Part shown: positions 34,421-43,532 of the stretch, in pieces
Position numbering within the stretch: the stretch's first letter is position 1
Layout of the letters: each line of letters starts with the position of its first letter
Source of the DNA: Vulcanimicrobiota bacterium
GTDB lineage: Bacteria > Vulcanimicrobiota > Vulcanimicrobiia > Vulcanimicrobiales > Vulcanimicrobiaceae
Reading direction: 5' to 3'
Length of the DNA stretch: 64,000 bases
Assembly: GCA_030041225.1 (NCBI GenBank)
Contig: JASHOG010000018.1
Span: 41,904-105,903 of the forward strand
Notes under the pieces: model-generated
Seen by the model: only the letters and a program-made list of their open reading frames with translations
The model's database searches: none
What the model was told of the DNA's origin: nothing
Translations under genes and position numbers: made by a program

Positions 34421-35535
34421 TCCCGGCGAACGTCTCAGACCCCGTCAACGCCGCCATCCTCGCCGTCTCTGAAGATCGTCTCACAGGCTTCCAAGAAGAT
34501 CCGTTCGGCGAAATAGCCGCGCGCAGCGGCATCGAGGCCAAGATTGTCATCGAGCGTATCGTCGCAATGCTGCGCGCCGGAACGATTCGCCGCGTACGCC
34601 AAACGCTGATGGCGACGAACCTTGCGCAGGGAGCACTATGCGCCTGGGAGGTTCCGCAGGATCGCCTCAATGCTGCTTTCGAGTACATGGTGCGCGAGGA
34701 TCCGTTTTCGGGGCACGTCGTGATTCGCACCACCGATGCGGTTTCAGTCGGAAGCACGTACCGGCTCTGGACGACGCTCAAGGTACCGCAGGGATTTGCC
34801 CTGCGCAAGCATGCGGAGTACCTCGCTTCGCAAGTCGGTGCGTTGCGCTTCCGTTTGATGCCTGCGAAGATGCTCTTCGCGCTCGGTGTCGGCCATGTAC
34901 GTCGCCGCGGCCTCGAGCCCGGATCGCGCGCAGACGTGCTCGCAGACACGATTCATACTGCGATCATCACCCTTGACGAGCTCGAGTGGCGAGTGCTCAC
35001 CGCGCTGAAGCGCGAGTTCGAGCCGGAAGAGATCGTGCGCGAGCTGTGGCGCGCTCGCGCCGCAGAGGCGGGCGTCGATCTTGCGAGCTTTTATGAAACC
35101 GCACGCGCCCTGCACTCCAAGGGCGTCATCGGTCGCTTCTCAACCTTTCTCGAGCACGTCAAGGCGACGGCGGAAGGCGAGCGCGTCACACGCTACAACG
35201 CGCTCTTCCATTGGGCGGTGCCGCAAGGGCGTGAGGTCGACGCCGGGCGCGAGATCGGGCGCCATCACGTGATCACGCACGCCTACTGGCGCGAAGGCGG
35301 TCCGGAATTCCACGATGTCAACGTCATGGCGGTCGCACACGGGATGGAGAAGGAGCGCGTGCTCGCGCACAAGCACGCGATCGACGAGCATCTACGCGAG
35401 GCCGGCATTGATTTCACCTACACGAACGTTTTTTGGGGCGGGCGCAGCGAGATCAAACCGTCGGAGATCGTTCCGGCGGCGTACGTTGCCTTCTGCGAAC
35501 GCAGCGGCATCGATCCGGAGGCGATGCGGGAGTAA
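34420..35535 (+). CDS. Fused siroheme decarboxylase-like protein (AhbA/AhbB, Lrp/AsnC fold), no canonical start
   Basis: Two winged-helix plus AsnC-ligand-like units are fused. Unit one: FGEIAARSGIEAKIVIERIVAMLRAGTIRRV, then ALCAWEVPQDRL and YRLWTTLKVPQGF. Unit two: DELEWRVLTALKREFEPEEIVREL, then LFHWAVPQGREVDAGREIGRHHVITHAYWREGGPEFHDVNVMAVAHG. This WxVP and HxYxR pattern is that of siroheme decarboxylases (AhbA/AhbB, NirD/L) in heme synthesis. The first ATG (34567) lies inside the first helix-turn-helix, yet homologous-looking codons extend to the tolC stop at 34420 with no ATG, GTG or TTG. The start is unresolved; 34420 is the outer limit. Confidence 0.65.
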   Translation: MPANVSDPVNAAILAVSEDRLTGFQEDPFGEIAARSGIEAKIVIERIVAMLRAGTIRRVRQTLMATNLAQGALCAWEVPQDRLNAAFEYMVREDPFSGHVVIRTTDAVSVGSTYRLWTTLKVPQGFALRKHAEYLASQVGALRFRLMPAKMLFALGVGHVRRRGLEPGSRADVLADTIHTAIITLDELEWRVLTALKREFEPEEIVRELWRARAAEAGVDLASFYETARALHSKGVIGRFSTFLEHVKATAEGERVTRYNALFHWAVPQGREVDAGREIGRHHVITHAYWREGGPEFHDVNVMAVAHGMEKERVLAHKHAIDEHLREAGIDFTYTNVFWGGRSEIKPSEIVPAAYVAFCERSGIDPEAMRE

Positions 35536-35563
35536 GCAGGCCTTAGGCGGCGAAGTCGGCCGT

Positions 35564-37207
35564 ATGAAGCGACTCGCGATCGCCGCAGGGCTGGCACTCT
35601 TGGTCACTGCCGGCTGCACGAAGACGACGGTCTCGACCACGGCTGCCTCAGGCCAGATCAACGCTTGGACTATTCCACACGTCCTGCGCTACGCGACCGA
35701 CGAAGATATCAGCTCGCTCAATCCCGAGCTCAGCCAGGAACAGACGTTACAGCTCATGTCGTCGCTGACCGCGGCGTGGCTCGTCAAGTGGAACCACGAG
35801 AACCTGCCGATACCGGAGATCGCAACCGAGGTTCCGACGAAGGAGAATGGCGGCGTCAGCCCCGACGGCTTGACGATCACGTATCACATACGCCGCGGTG
35901 TGCGATGGTCCGACGGCGCTTCACTGAACGCCGACGACGTCGTGTGGACGATCGAGCACGTCATCATGAACACTGCGAACGATATCACGAGTCGTACCGG
36001 CTTCGATCTCATCACGCACATCGACGAGCCGAACAAGTACACCGTGATTCTCCATCTCTCGAAACCCTACTCGCCCTTCGTCGTCGTCTTCTTCTCGAGT
36101 GCGGGCGCGAACCCGGCGATTCTCCCCAAGCACCTGCTTGCACAGTACCCGAACATCAACAAGGTCTCGTACAATGCATTGCCGGTCGGCGCGGGCCCAT
36201 TCATGTACAAGGAATGGAATCGGAATCAGGACGTGGTGATGGTTCCGAACCCGTACTATTGGCGCGGGCAGCCGAAACTCAAAGAGGTCGACTTCGAGAT
36301 CATCCCCGACCGGAACACCGTCTTCACGCAACTTCAATCCCACAGTCTCGATCTGTGGACTCAGGTTCCGGGAAACTACTTCGCGCGCATGGGCCAGCTC
36401 GGCAATAGCTTCACCTACCTGCGCCAGCCGGCGTATCTCTACAATCATGTCGATTTCAACGTAACGCGCCCGGCCGTCAGCGATCCGATCGTGCGCCGAG
36501 CGCTGGAGTACGCGATTGACCGTAAAGCGCTATTAGACAAGATTGCGTTGGGGCTTGGCGTTCTCGAAGAAGAGCCTGCGCCGAAGATGGCACCGTACTA
36601 CGATCCTCGCATCGCCTTCGTGCCGTTTGACATTGCCAAGGCGAACCAACTGCTCGACGCCGACGGTTGGAGGCGAGGCTCCGATGGAATTCGTGAGAAG
36701 AGCGGTGTGCGGCTCGTACTCGACGCTGCGACCTCGGCGGGGTCACCTGACGTCGATAACATGCTGGCGCTCATCCAGCAATGGTGGAAACAGATCGGTG
36801 TCGGGATGGAGATACGACGCTACGAATCATCGCAACTCTTTGAACCGTATGCAAGCGGTGGAATCATCTTGAACGGGAAGTGGGACGTTTCGTTCTTCGC
36901 GTGGGGCGACGACCCCATCGGCGACTTCTCGTTCCTGTACGCCTGCGACCAGATCCCACCGAATGGGCAGAACGACCTTCATTGGTGCAATCATGCTGCA
37001 GATGAGGCGATGCACGCGCTCTATTCACACTACGATCAGGCGCAGCGCAACGCCGATGACGCGATGCTCTTCACACAGCTAGCGCGCGATCTCCCCACGA
37101 TCGTCGAGTACGGTCGCGAGGACGTCTACATCTACAACCGCGACGTGAGAGGCTTCCACCCGAACCAGGTGACCCCATTCGACGACTTCATGAATGTCGA
37201 TATATGA
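35564..37207 (+). CDS. Peptide ABC transporter substrate-binding lipoprotein (family 5), second copy
   Basis: This 547-residue SBP_bac_5 protein has a lipobox signal, MKRLAIAAGLALLVTAGC. It shows HVLRYATDEDISSLNPELSQ, GLTITYHIRRGVRWSDGASLNADDVVWTIEHV, LPVGAGPFMYKEWNRNQDVVMVPNPYYWRG, DPIVRRALEYAIDRKALLDKIALG and IAKANQLLDADGWRRGSDGI. It is a diverged paralogue of the lipoprotein at 2429-4039, with the same ENGG(V/I)S(P/K)DGLTITYH block. No permease or ATPase is adjacent. The ATG at 35564 is used; the longer track ORF is out of frame with the upstream gene's product. Confidence 0.9.
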   Translation: MKRLAIAAGLALLVTAGCTKTTVSTTAASGQINAWTIPHVLRYATDEDISSLNPELSQEQTLQLMSSLTAAWLVKWNHENLPIPEIATEVPTKENGGVSPDGLTITYHIRRGVRWSDGASLNADDVVWTIEHVIMNTANDITSRTGFDLITHIDEPNKYTVILHLSKPYSPFVVVFFSSAGANPAILPKHLLAQYPNINKVSYNALPVGAGPFMYKEWNRNQDVVMVPNPYYWRGQPKLKEVDFEIIPDRNTVFTQLQSHSLDLWTQVPGNYFARMGQLGNSFTYLRQPAYLYNHVDFNVTRPAVSDPIVRRALEYAIDRKALLDKIALGLGVLEEEPAPKMAPYYDPRIAFVPFDIAKANQLLDADGWRRGSDGIREKSGVRLVLDAATSAGSPDVDNMLALIQQWWKQIGVGMEIRRYESSQLFEPYASGGIILNGKWDVSFFAWGDDPIGDFSFLYACDQIPPNGQNDLHWCNHAADEAMHALYSHYDQAQRNADDAMLFTQLARDLPTIVEYGREDVYIYNRDVRGFHPNQVTPFDDFMNVDI

Positions 37208-37212
37208 AGCCG

Positions 37213-38229
37213 CTAGATCCAGGGTTCTGACGGGCCGGCATACACGTTCGTATAGAGGGTCTCGGGCGCTGGAAGAGGCTCGTCTTCGACGATGTCGGTT
37301 GTTGTGTTGACGAGCTGCGTCACCTCTTTGCGCATGCTCTCGATCTGCTCTGTGGTGAGCACACCGGCGTCGATCAGGCGCCGTTCGAAGCGCGGCACCG
37401 GATCGTTCGCGCGTTGCTGCGCGACCTCTTCGCGCGTGCGGTAGGTGCGCTCGTCGTCATCGGTCGTGTGCGAGAGGAAGCGATAGCATAACGCTTCGAC
37501 GAGCGTCGGACCACCGCCGGAGACGGCTTTCTTCCGTGCGCGCTTGACGGCGAGATAGACCGCGACGGGATCGAAACCGTCGATGCGTATGCCTTCGAAA
37601 CCGTAGCCCGCCGCGTGCTCGGCGACGTTGGGATTCCCCATCTGCTTGCTGATGTGCGTCGAGATCGCCCATTGGTTGTTCTCGCAGAGAAAGACGACCG
37701 GAACTCTGTGAATCGCGGCGAAGTTGACCGCTTCGTGCCACTCCCCTTCGCTCGTTGCTCCCTCGCCGAACGTACAGAGCACAGCTCGATCGCGCTCACC
37801 GTGGTACATGATGGCGTAGGCGGCTCCCACCGCATGCGTGCACTGCGAGGCGATGATCGACGAGATCGAGGCAATTCCTTTTGCCTTGTCGGTAACGTGA
37901 TTGATGATCGATCGTCCGCCGGTCGTGTCGGTAGCCCGTGCAAACTGCGAGCGGAAAACACCGGCAAGCTCGAAGCCGCAGGCGAGCAGAATCCCTGTAT
38001 TGCGATAGTAGGGGTAGAGCACATCCTTTCCGCGCACGAAAGCCATCCCCGCGCCGGCCTGGACCGCCTCGTGCCCCTCGGAGCCCATGGCAATGCCGAT
38101 CTTCCCCTGCCGGTTGAGCTGAAAGCCGCGTGTGTCGACGGCTCTCTGCAAGAGCATATTGCGCAGCAGCGCGACCATCGTTTCTCTCGGAAGGCCATGC
38201 TCACGCACGGTGCGGGCGGTTCGTGCCAC
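37213..38229 (-). CDS. 2-oxoacid dehydrogenase E1 component, alpha subunit
   Basis: This thiamine-diphosphate subunit belongs to a pyruvate or branched-chain 2-oxoacid dehydrogenase. ThDP binding is seen in VLCTFGEGATSEGEWHEAVNFAAIHRVPVVFLCENNQWAIS. Other family blocks are GKIGIAMGSEGHEAVQAGAGMAF, VLYPYYRNTGILLACG, SSIIASQCTHAVGAAYAI and the phosphorylation-loop-like YRFLSHTTDDDERTYRTREEV. I use the GTG at 38229, leaving 43 bp to the divergent tetR; 38208 or 38178 are alternatives. No E1 beta, E2 or E3 gene is in the window, which is unusual for this family. Confidence 0.87.
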   Translation of the reverse strand: MARTARTVREHGLPRETMVALLRNMLLQRAVDTRGFQLNRQGKIGIAMGSEGHEAVQAGAGMAFVRGKDVLYPYYRNTGILLACGFELAGVFRSQFARATDTTGGRSIINHVTDKAKGIASISSIIASQCTHAVGAAYAIMYHGERDRAVLCTFGEGATSEGEWHEAVNFAAIHRVPVVFLCENNQWAISTHISKQMGNPNVAEHAAGYGFEGIRIDGFDPVAVYLAVKRARKKAVSGGGPTLVEALCYRFLSHTTDDDERTYRTREEVAQQRANDPVPRFERRLIDAGVLTTEQIESMRKEVTQLVNTTTDIVEDEPLPAPETLYTNVYAGPSEPWI

Positions 38230-38272
38230 CGCCGCTGCCTTTCCGGCGGCCTCGTGGTATCCTGCTGGTGAT

Positions 38273-38887
38273 ATGATGAAGCTGCATCCGAGAAGACCCC
38301 ACGGAATCGACTCGCTCACCGATATCGCGTTCAAGCTCTTCGCCGAACGCGGATACGACGCGACGTCCATGGATGAAGTCGCAACGGTCGCAGGCATCAC
38401 CAAGGCGAGCATCTATCATCACGTTTCGGGGAAAGAGGCGCTGCTCGCGCACGGTCTCAATCGCGCCCTTACCGCGCTCTTCGCCGTGCTCGACGAGTCG
38501 GCGGCGAAGGAAGGCACGCCGCGGCAGCGCTTGGAGGCGATCGTCGTGCGCGTTGCCGAGGTGACGATGCACATGCTGCCCGAGGTGAGCGTCCTTTTTC
38601 GCGTTCGCGGTAACTCGCCGACCGAGCGCGATGCAATGACGCGGCGGCGAGCGTTCGATCGCGAGATCGCGCAGCTCGTCACGGCGGCGCAGCGCGATGG
38701 CAGTATGCGTGCCGACATCGACGCCGGTTTGCTCACGCGCTTGATCTTTGGGATGTCGAACTCGGTCGTCGAGTGGTACCGGCCGAACGGGCGTACCCCG
38801 GCAAGGACGATCGCGCTGGCGGTCGCCAGCCTCGCGTTCGAGGGGACCGGCGAAATTGACGCTTCCCTGAAGGCAGCGGTAGAATAA
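38273..38887 (+). CDS. TetR family repressor, probable regulator of the paa operon
   Basis: This 204-residue TetR protein has the N-terminal HTH: LTDIAFKLFAERGYDATSMDEVATVAGITKASIYHHVSGKEALLAHGL. The C-terminal ligand domain (about residues 65-200) is all helical, like PaaR/AcrR-type acyl-CoA sensors. Tandem ATG codons make 38273 or 38276 the start. It sits immediately upstream of paaZ, and a perfect-armed palindrome lies between them, so it is likely to repress the paa operon and respond to phenylacetyl-CoA or a related thioester (inference). The paa promoter lies in the last codons of this gene. Confidence 0.85.
   Translation: MMKLHPRRPHGIDSLTDIAFKLFAERGYDATSMDEVATVAGITKASIYHHVSGKEALLAHGLNRALTALFAVLDESAAKEGTPRQRLEAIVVRVAEVTMHMLPEVSVLFRVRGNSPTERDAMTRRRAFDREIAQLVTAAQRDGSMRADIDAGLLTRLIFGMSNSVVEWYRPNGRTPARTIALAVASLAFEGTGEIDASLKAAVE
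38856..38885 (+). promoter_or_regulatory. Promoter of the paa operon
   Basis: TTGACG (38856-38861), 18 bp, TAGAAT (38880-38885): a near-consensus sigma-70 promoter lying inside the 3' end of the tetR gene. The predicted start site is near 38892, immediately before the palindrome. Confidence 0.7.
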
Positions 38888-38894
38888 GGTCGAA

Positions 38895-38910
38895 CCTACC
38901 ATTTGGTAGG
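38895..38910. promoter_or_regulatory. Palindromic operator upstream of paaZ
   Basis: CCTACCATTTGGTAGG has perfect 7-bp arms (CCTACCA/TGGTAGG) around TT. It lies a few bases downstream of the predicted transcription start and 18 bp before the paaZ GTG, the typical place for a TetR repressor. Confidence 0.65.
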
Positions 38911-38928
38911 GAAAGGCAGGCGAGCGGG

Positions 38929-41028
38929 GTGAGAGTACGCAGCTACGTCAACGGCGGCTGGCACGAGGCGCGCAGCGGCTTCACTGAAGTACGCTCCGCG
39001 ATCGACGGCCGCGTCGTTGCCGAGGTTTCGAGCGACGGCATCGACTTCGCGAAGGCGCTCGCCTATGGACGGAACGTCGGGGGCAACGCGCTGCGCCGGA
39101 TGACCTTCCACGAGCGCGCGGAGATGGTGAAACGTCTGGCGCTCCGGCTCGCCGATTGCAAGGATCGTCTCTACGAGCTTTCCTACGACACCGGCGCGAC
39201 GAAGAAAGATTGTTTCTTCGATATTGACGGCGGGATCATGACGCTGTTTTCGTTTGCGTCGAAGGGTCGCCGCGAGCTTCCCAACGCGCGCGTCGCGATC
39301 GACGGTGCGCTCGAGCCGCTTTCCAAGGAAGGAACGTTCGTTGGGCGTCACATCTATACACCGCGCGAAGGCATCGCGATCCACATCAACGCCTACAACT
39401 TTCCCTGCTGGGGCATGCTCGAGAAACTCGCGCCGGCAATCATCGCGGGCATGCCGATCCTCGTGAAGCCGGCGACGCCCTCGGCCTACGTGGCCTACGC
39501 ACTCTTCGAGGAGATCGTACGGTCCCAGATCTTTCCCGAAGGGAGCGTGCAGTTCGTTGCGGGCAGCCTCGGTGACGCGCTCGAGCACTTGAGCGGACAG
39601 GACGTCGTCTCATTCACCGGCTCACACTCCACCTCGACCGCGCTACAGAGCACGGCGGCGGTGCGCGAGAACGCGGTGCGCTTCATCGCGGAGCAGGATT
39701 CGCTCAACGCGGCAATCCTTGCGCCGGAGGCCGGGCCGGGGACGCCGGAGTTCGACCTCTTCGCAAAGGAGATCGTGCGAGAGATCACTGCAAAGGCGGG
39801 TCAGCGCTGCACCTGCATCCGGCGTGCGATCGTTCCGAGTGCCTATCTCGACGAAATGCAGAGCACGCTCGTGGGGCGGCTGCAAAAGGTCGTCGTCGGC
39901 AGCCCGCGCGACGAGCACGCGACGATGGGCGCGCTCGTGAGCTTTGCGCAACGCGACGACGTTCGCGCACGCGTCGAGGAGCTTGCGCGCGAGGCGCGGA
40001 TCGTCTACGGAGATCCGGTGCACGTCAACGTCGCCGGCGGCGACGACGGGCACGGCGCGTTCATGTCTCCCGTCGTGCTGCGCTGCGATAAACCACTCGC
40101 GGCGAAGGCCGTGCACGCTGTCGAAGCGTTCGGCCCGGTGACGACGCTCATGCCGTACGAGGGCATCGCCGAGGCTATCGCCATCGCAAATCGCGGCGAG
40201 GGCAGCCTTTGCGCATCGGTCTTCGGCTACAACGCCGATTCAGTCGATGAGATCGTTCGCGGCATTGCGCCGTTCCACGGACGTGTGCTCGTCGTCGATC
40301 GCGACTGCGCAAAGGAGCAGACCGGTCACGGTTCACCGCTCGCGCCGCTCGTTCACGGCGGACCGGGACGCGCGGGGGGCGGCGAGGAGATGGGCGGTGT
40401 TCGCGGGGTCTTCCACTACATGCAGCGCACGGCCGTACAAGGTTCACCGCAGCGGCTCTTCACCGTGACGGCGCAGTGGAATCCCGGAGCCGCCGAAGAT
40501 CCGGCGCCTCGTCATCCCTTCGAAATCCCATTCGAGTCGCTGCGCGTCGGAGAAACGTTCCGCAGCGCGACACGCGAGGTCACGCTCGCGGATATCGAGC
40601 GCTTCGCGGAGTTCACCGGCGACAAATTCTACGCGCACATGGACGAGGCGGCGGCAAAGGCGAGCCCGTTCTTCAAAGGGCGCGTCGCGCACGGCTACCT
40701 GCTGCTCTCGTTCGCGGCGGGCCTCTTCGTGAAGCCCGAGCTCGGCCCGGTGCTCGCTAACTACGGTCTCGACAGCCTGCGCTTCCTGAAGCCGGTCTAT
40801 CCCGGCGATCGCGTGCGCGTGCGCCTGACCGTGAAAGAGAAGACCCCGCGCAAGCCCGAGTACGGCGAGGTGCGTTGGTCGGTAACGTTGTTCAATCAAG
40901 ACGACGACGTCGTCGCGCAGTACGACCTGCTCACGATGAACGCAACGAAGGAGCACGTTCCGAGTGCCGTCATCCCGAGCGAAGCGAACGCAGTGAGCGT
41001 CGTCGAGGAAAGCGTATCAGGAGTTTGA
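38929..41028 (+). CDS. paaZ: PaaZ: oxepin-CoA hydrolase / 3-oxo-5,6-dehydrosuberyl-CoA semialdehyde dehydrogenase
   Basis: PaaZ opens the oxepin-CoA ring and oxidises the resulting aldehyde. Residues 1-520 are an aldehyde dehydrogenase ([37 protein letters not shown], catalytic Cys in [16 protein letters not shown]). Residues 535-680 are an R-hydratase MaoC domain ([42 protein letters not shown]). The protein is 699 residues, close to the E. coli enzyme. The GTG start follows the operator. The C-terminal tail ([14 protein letters not shown]) is encoded by a dispersed repeat. It is the first gene of the operon. Confidence 0.95.
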   Translation: MRVRSYVNGGWHEARSGFTEVRSAIDGRVVAEVSSDGIDFAKALAYGRNVGGNALRRMTFHERAEMVKRLALRLADCKDRLYELSYDTGATKKDCFFDIDGGIMTLFSFASKGRRELPNARVAIDGALEPLSKEGTFVGRHIYTPREGIAIHINAYNFPCWGMLEKLAPAIIAGMPILVKPATPSAYVAYALFEEIVRSQIFPEGSVQFVAGSLGDALEHLSGQDVVSFTGSHSTSTALQSTAAVRENAVRFIAEQDSLNAAILAPEAGPGTPEFDLFAKEIVREITAKAGQRCTCIRRAIVPSAYLDEMQSTLVGRLQKVVVGSPRDEHATMGALVSFAQRDDVRARVEELAREARIVYGDPVHVNVAGGDDGHGAFMSPVVLRCDKPLAAKAVHAVEAFGPVTTLMPYEGIAEAIAIANRGEGSLCASVFGYNADSVDEIVRGIAPFHGRVLVVDRDCAKEQTGHGSPLAPLVHGGPGRAGGGEEMGGVRGVFHYMQRTAVQGSPQRLFTVTAQWNPGAAEDPAPRHPFEIPFESLRVGETFRSATREVTLADIERFAEFTGDKFYAHMDEAAAKASPFFKGRVAHGYLLLSFAAGLFVKPELGPVLANYGLDSLRFLKPVYPGDRVRVRLTVKEKTPRKPEYGEVRWSVTLFNQDDDVVAQYDLLTMNATKEHVPSAVIPSEANAVSVVEESVSGV
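40968..41010. repeat. Dispersed GAGCG-rich repeat, copy C
   Basis: GTCATCCCGAGCGAAGCGA and a following GTCGTCGAGG match the family at 17791, 43050 and 62782. It encodes the end of PaaZ. Confidence 0.65.
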
Positions 41029-41029
41029 T

Positions 41030-42010
41030 TTGTACACATCTATAAGCGACGGCATTGACGGCAATGCCAATGGAGGCGATGAGCGCGAGCAGGCGTTCAA
41101 CGCGCGGCTCGATCGCGCGATGAAGATCGAGCCCTCCGACTGGATGCCGGAGGCCTATCGAAAGACGCTCGTTCGCCAAATCTCGCAGCACGCGCATTCG
41201 GAGATCGTCGGCATGCTGCCGGAGGGGAACTGGATCACGCGTGCGCCGTCGTTGCATCGCAAGCTCATCCTGCTTGCGAAGGTACAGGATGAGGCCGGAC
41301 ACGGACTCTACCTCTACAGCGCAGGCGAGACCCTCGGCACGCCGCGCGACGAGATGGTCGCTGCGTTGCACTCGGGCAAGGCGAAGTACTCTTCGATCTT
41401 CAACTATCCAACGCTCGCGTGGGCCGACGTCGGTGCCATCGGCTGGCTCGTCGACGGCGCCGCGATCATCAATCAAATCCCCCTGACGCGTTGCTCCTAC
41501 GGACCGTACGCGCGCGCCATGGTGCGAATCTGCAAAGAGGAGAGTTTCCATCAGCGCCAAGGTTTCGAGATCATGTGGACGCTCGCGCACGGAACGACGG
41601 CGCAGCATGCGATGGCCCAAGATGCGCTCGATCGCTGGTGGTGGCCCTCGGTGATGATGTTCGGCCCACCCGATTCGGAATCGACGCACAACGAGCAGTC
41701 GCAGCGCTGGAGAATCAAGCTCTTCACGAACGACGAGCTTCGCCGGAAGTTCATCGATCAAACGGTTCCGCAGTCCGAGAAACTCGGCTTGAGGATTCCC
41801 GACCCGCAGTTGCGCTGGAACGAGCGAACGCAGCACTATGAGATCGGACCGATCGATTGGGAAGAGTTTTACCGCGTGATCAAAGGCGACGGCCCGTGCA
41901 ACAAGGACCGTCTGCAGACGCGCATCGATGCGTGGGAGGACGGCGCCTGGGTGCGCGAGGCTGCGACCGAGCACGCTCGCAAGCGCGCCGAGAGGAGCGA
42001 CGCCGCGTGA
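41030..42010 (+). CDS. paaA: Phenylacetyl-CoA 1,2-epoxidase subunit A
   Basis: PaaA is the di-iron catalytic subunit of the epoxidase that attacks the aromatic ring of phenylacetyl-CoA. Iron ligand helices are visible: [19 protein letters not shown] (ExxH) and [17 protein letters not shown] (ExxH), with [22 protein letters not shown] upstream. The length of 326 residues is typical. The start is TTG at 41030 with AGGAG just upstream. Its stop overlaps the paaB GTG. Confidence 0.96.
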   Translation: MYTSISDGIDGNANGGDEREQAFNARLDRAMKIEPSDWMPEAYRKTLVRQISQHAHSEIVGMLPEGNWITRAPSLHRKLILLAKVQDEAGHGLYLYSAGETLGTPRDEMVAALHSGKAKYSSIFNYPTLAWADVGAIGWLVDGAAIINQIPLTRCSYGPYARAMVRICKEESFHQRQGFEIMWTLAHGTTAQHAMAQDALDRWWWPSVMMFGPPDSESTHNEQSQRWRIKLFTNDELRRKFIDQTVPQSEKLGLRIPDPQLRWNERTQHYEIGPIDWEEFYRVIKGDGPCNKDRLQTRIDAWEDGAWVREAATEHARKRAERSDAA

Positions 42011-42291
42011 CGAAGGGTTGGCCGCAATGGGAAGTTTTCGTTCGCAGCGAGGCCGGACTCGCACACAAGCACGTGGGCAGCCTCCATGCGGCCGACGTGC
42101 GTATGGCGCTCGAGAACGCGCGCGATCTCTATACCCGGCGTAACGAGGGCGTGAGTATCTGGGTCGTCAGGTCGGAAGATGTGCACGCAACCGATCCGGA
42201 CGAGGCTGAGGCGTTCTTCGAGCCGTCTGAGGACAAGCGCTATCGCTTTCCGACCTCCTATCACGTTCCGGAGGGCGTCGAACACCTATGA
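42007..42291 (+). CDS. paaB: Phenylacetyl-CoA epoxidase subunit B
   Basis: This 94-residue subunit is needed for epoxidase assembly or electron transfer. It reads [41 protein letters not shown] and [13 protein letters not shown], the PaaB pattern. The GTG at 42007 overlaps the paaA stop, and the stop overlaps the paaC ATG, so translation is coupled. The longer track ORF is a frame artefact upstream. Confidence 0.93.
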   Translation: MTKGWPQWEVFVRSEAGLAHKHVGSLHAADVRMALENARDLYTRRNEGVSIWVVRSEDVHATDPDEAEAFFEPSEDKRYRFPTSYHVPEGVEHL

Positions 42292-43037
42292 ACGCGCGCG
42301 TCGAATACGTCCTGCGCTTCGGCGATAACGCGCTCGTGCTCGCGCAGCGGCTCTGCGCGTGGGTCGCGCACGCTCCGATCATGGAGGAGGACGTCGCGCT
42401 CGCCAACGTTTCGCTCGACCTCTTCGGGCAAGCGCGGCTCTGGCTCGCGTACGCCGGCGAGCTCGAGGGCGCCGGACGCGACGAGGACGCGCTCGCCTTT
42501 CACCGCGGCGCCGGCGAGTTTCGCAACGTGCTGCTCGTGGAGCGCCCGAACGGTGATTTCGCCGAGACGACCGTGCGCGGTTACTTCTACGATCTCTGGG
42601 CCTCGCTCGCGCTTGCCGAGCTTTCGCGCTCGAAAGACGAGCGCATTGCGGCGATCGCGGAGAAGGCGCGCAAGGAGAACGCGTATCATCTGCGGCGCAG
42701 CGAGGACTGGATGATTCGTTTGGGCGACGGGACTGAGGAGAGCCGTTCGCGTATGCAGCGCGCCGTGAACGACTTTTGGCGCTACACGGGCGAGTTGTTC
42801 CTCGGAGATGAGGTCGATGCTACGATGCGAGAGCAGGGCGTCGGGTTCGATCCCACGGCGCTGCGCGAGCCGTGGCTCGAGCGCGTTCGCGCAACGTTCG
42901 CTGCGGCGACGCTCGACGTTTCTTCCGACGTGTGGATGCAACGGGGGGGAAAGCAAGGCGTGCATACGGAGTCGCTCGGATATCTCCTCGCTGAGATGCA
43001 AGTGCTTCCGCGCACGATCAGCGGGGCGGCGTGGTAA
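42288..43037 (+). CDS. paaC: Phenylacetyl-CoA epoxidase subunit C
   Basis: PaaC is the structural partner of PaaA, with a ferritin-like fold. It shows FGDNALVLAQRLCAWVAHAPIMEEDVALANVSLDLFGQARLWL, FRNVLLVERPNGDFAETTVRGYFYDLW and KARKENAYHLRRSEDWMIRLGDGTEES. The length of 249 residues is normal. It overlaps paaB by 4 bp and precedes paaD by 6 bp. Confidence 0.95.
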   Translation: MNARVEYVLRFGDNALVLAQRLCAWVAHAPIMEEDVALANVSLDLFGQARLWLAYAGELEGAGRDEDALAFHRGAGEFRNVLLVERPNGDFAETTVRGYFYDLWASLALAELSRSKDERIAAIAEKARKENAYHLRRSEDWMIRLGDGTEESRSRMQRAVNDFWRYTGELFLGDEVDATMREQGVGFDPTALREPWLERVRATFAAATLDVSSDVWMQRGGKQGVHTESLGYLLAEMQVLPRTISGAAW

Positions 43038-43043
43038 AGTGCA

Positions 43044-43532
43044 ATGATGTGTCATGGTGAGCGCAGTGAACGGAGTGAGGTAGGCAACGGCATCGAAGCC
43101 ATTCGAGCGTTGCTTGACGATGTTCGCGACCCGGAGATTCCGGCGATCTCGATTACCGACCTCGGCATTATGCGCGACGTGCGGCGTGCGAGTGACGGCG
43201 CACTCGAGATCGTACTGACACCGACATACTCCGGTTGCCCCGCGACGAAGGCGATTCAAGAGGATGTGGAGGGGACGCTGCGCGAGCACGGCGTCGAGAA
43301 CGCGCGCGTCGTCGTGCAGCTTGCGCCCGCGTGGACGACGGAGTGGATCACCCAGCGCGGACGCGAGCGCCTGAGAGCCTTTGGTATCGCTCCGCCGGAA
43401 GAGGTCGCGCGCTGCCCGCGATGCAGCTCGGCCTCGACGCGTGAGCTCGCGCACTTCGGCTCGACACCGTGCAAGGCGCTCTATCGCTGCAACGCCTGCA
43501 ACGAACCCTTCGACTACTTCAAGAGGCTGTAG
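43044..43532 (+). CDS. paaD: PaaD, MIP18-family Fe-S assembly factor for the epoxidase
   Basis: PaaD is a DUF59/MIP18 protein with a C-terminal zinc ribbon, thought to support the Fe-S or di-iron components. The core reads LLDDVRDPEIPAISITDLGIMRDV and LTPTYSGCPATKAIQEDVEGTL. The ribbon is CPRCSSAS to YRCNACNEPFDYFKRL. The first 15 residues (CHGERSERSEVGNG) come from a dispersed repeat that also provides the two possible ATG starts; no better start exists downstream. Confidence 0.92.
   Translation: MMCHGERSERSEVGNGIEAIRALLDDVRDPEIPAISITDLGIMRDVRRASDGALEIVLTPTYSGCPATKAIQEDVEGTLREHGVENARVVVQLAPAWTTEWITQRGRERLRAFGIAPPEEVARCPRCSSASTRELAHFGSTPCKALYRCNACNEPFDYFKRL
43050..43080. repeat. Dispersed GAGCG-rich repeat, copy B
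   Basis: TGTCATGGTGAGCGCAGTGA and CGGAGTGAG match the family in a shortened form. It encodes the first residues of PaaD. Confidence 0.55.

Noticed and set aside
40510-40540. A further copy of the dispersed repeat inside paaZ (CGTCATCCCTTCGAAATCCC)
   Set aside because: It matches only the first bases; the rest is ordinary coding sequence between the two PaaZ domains.
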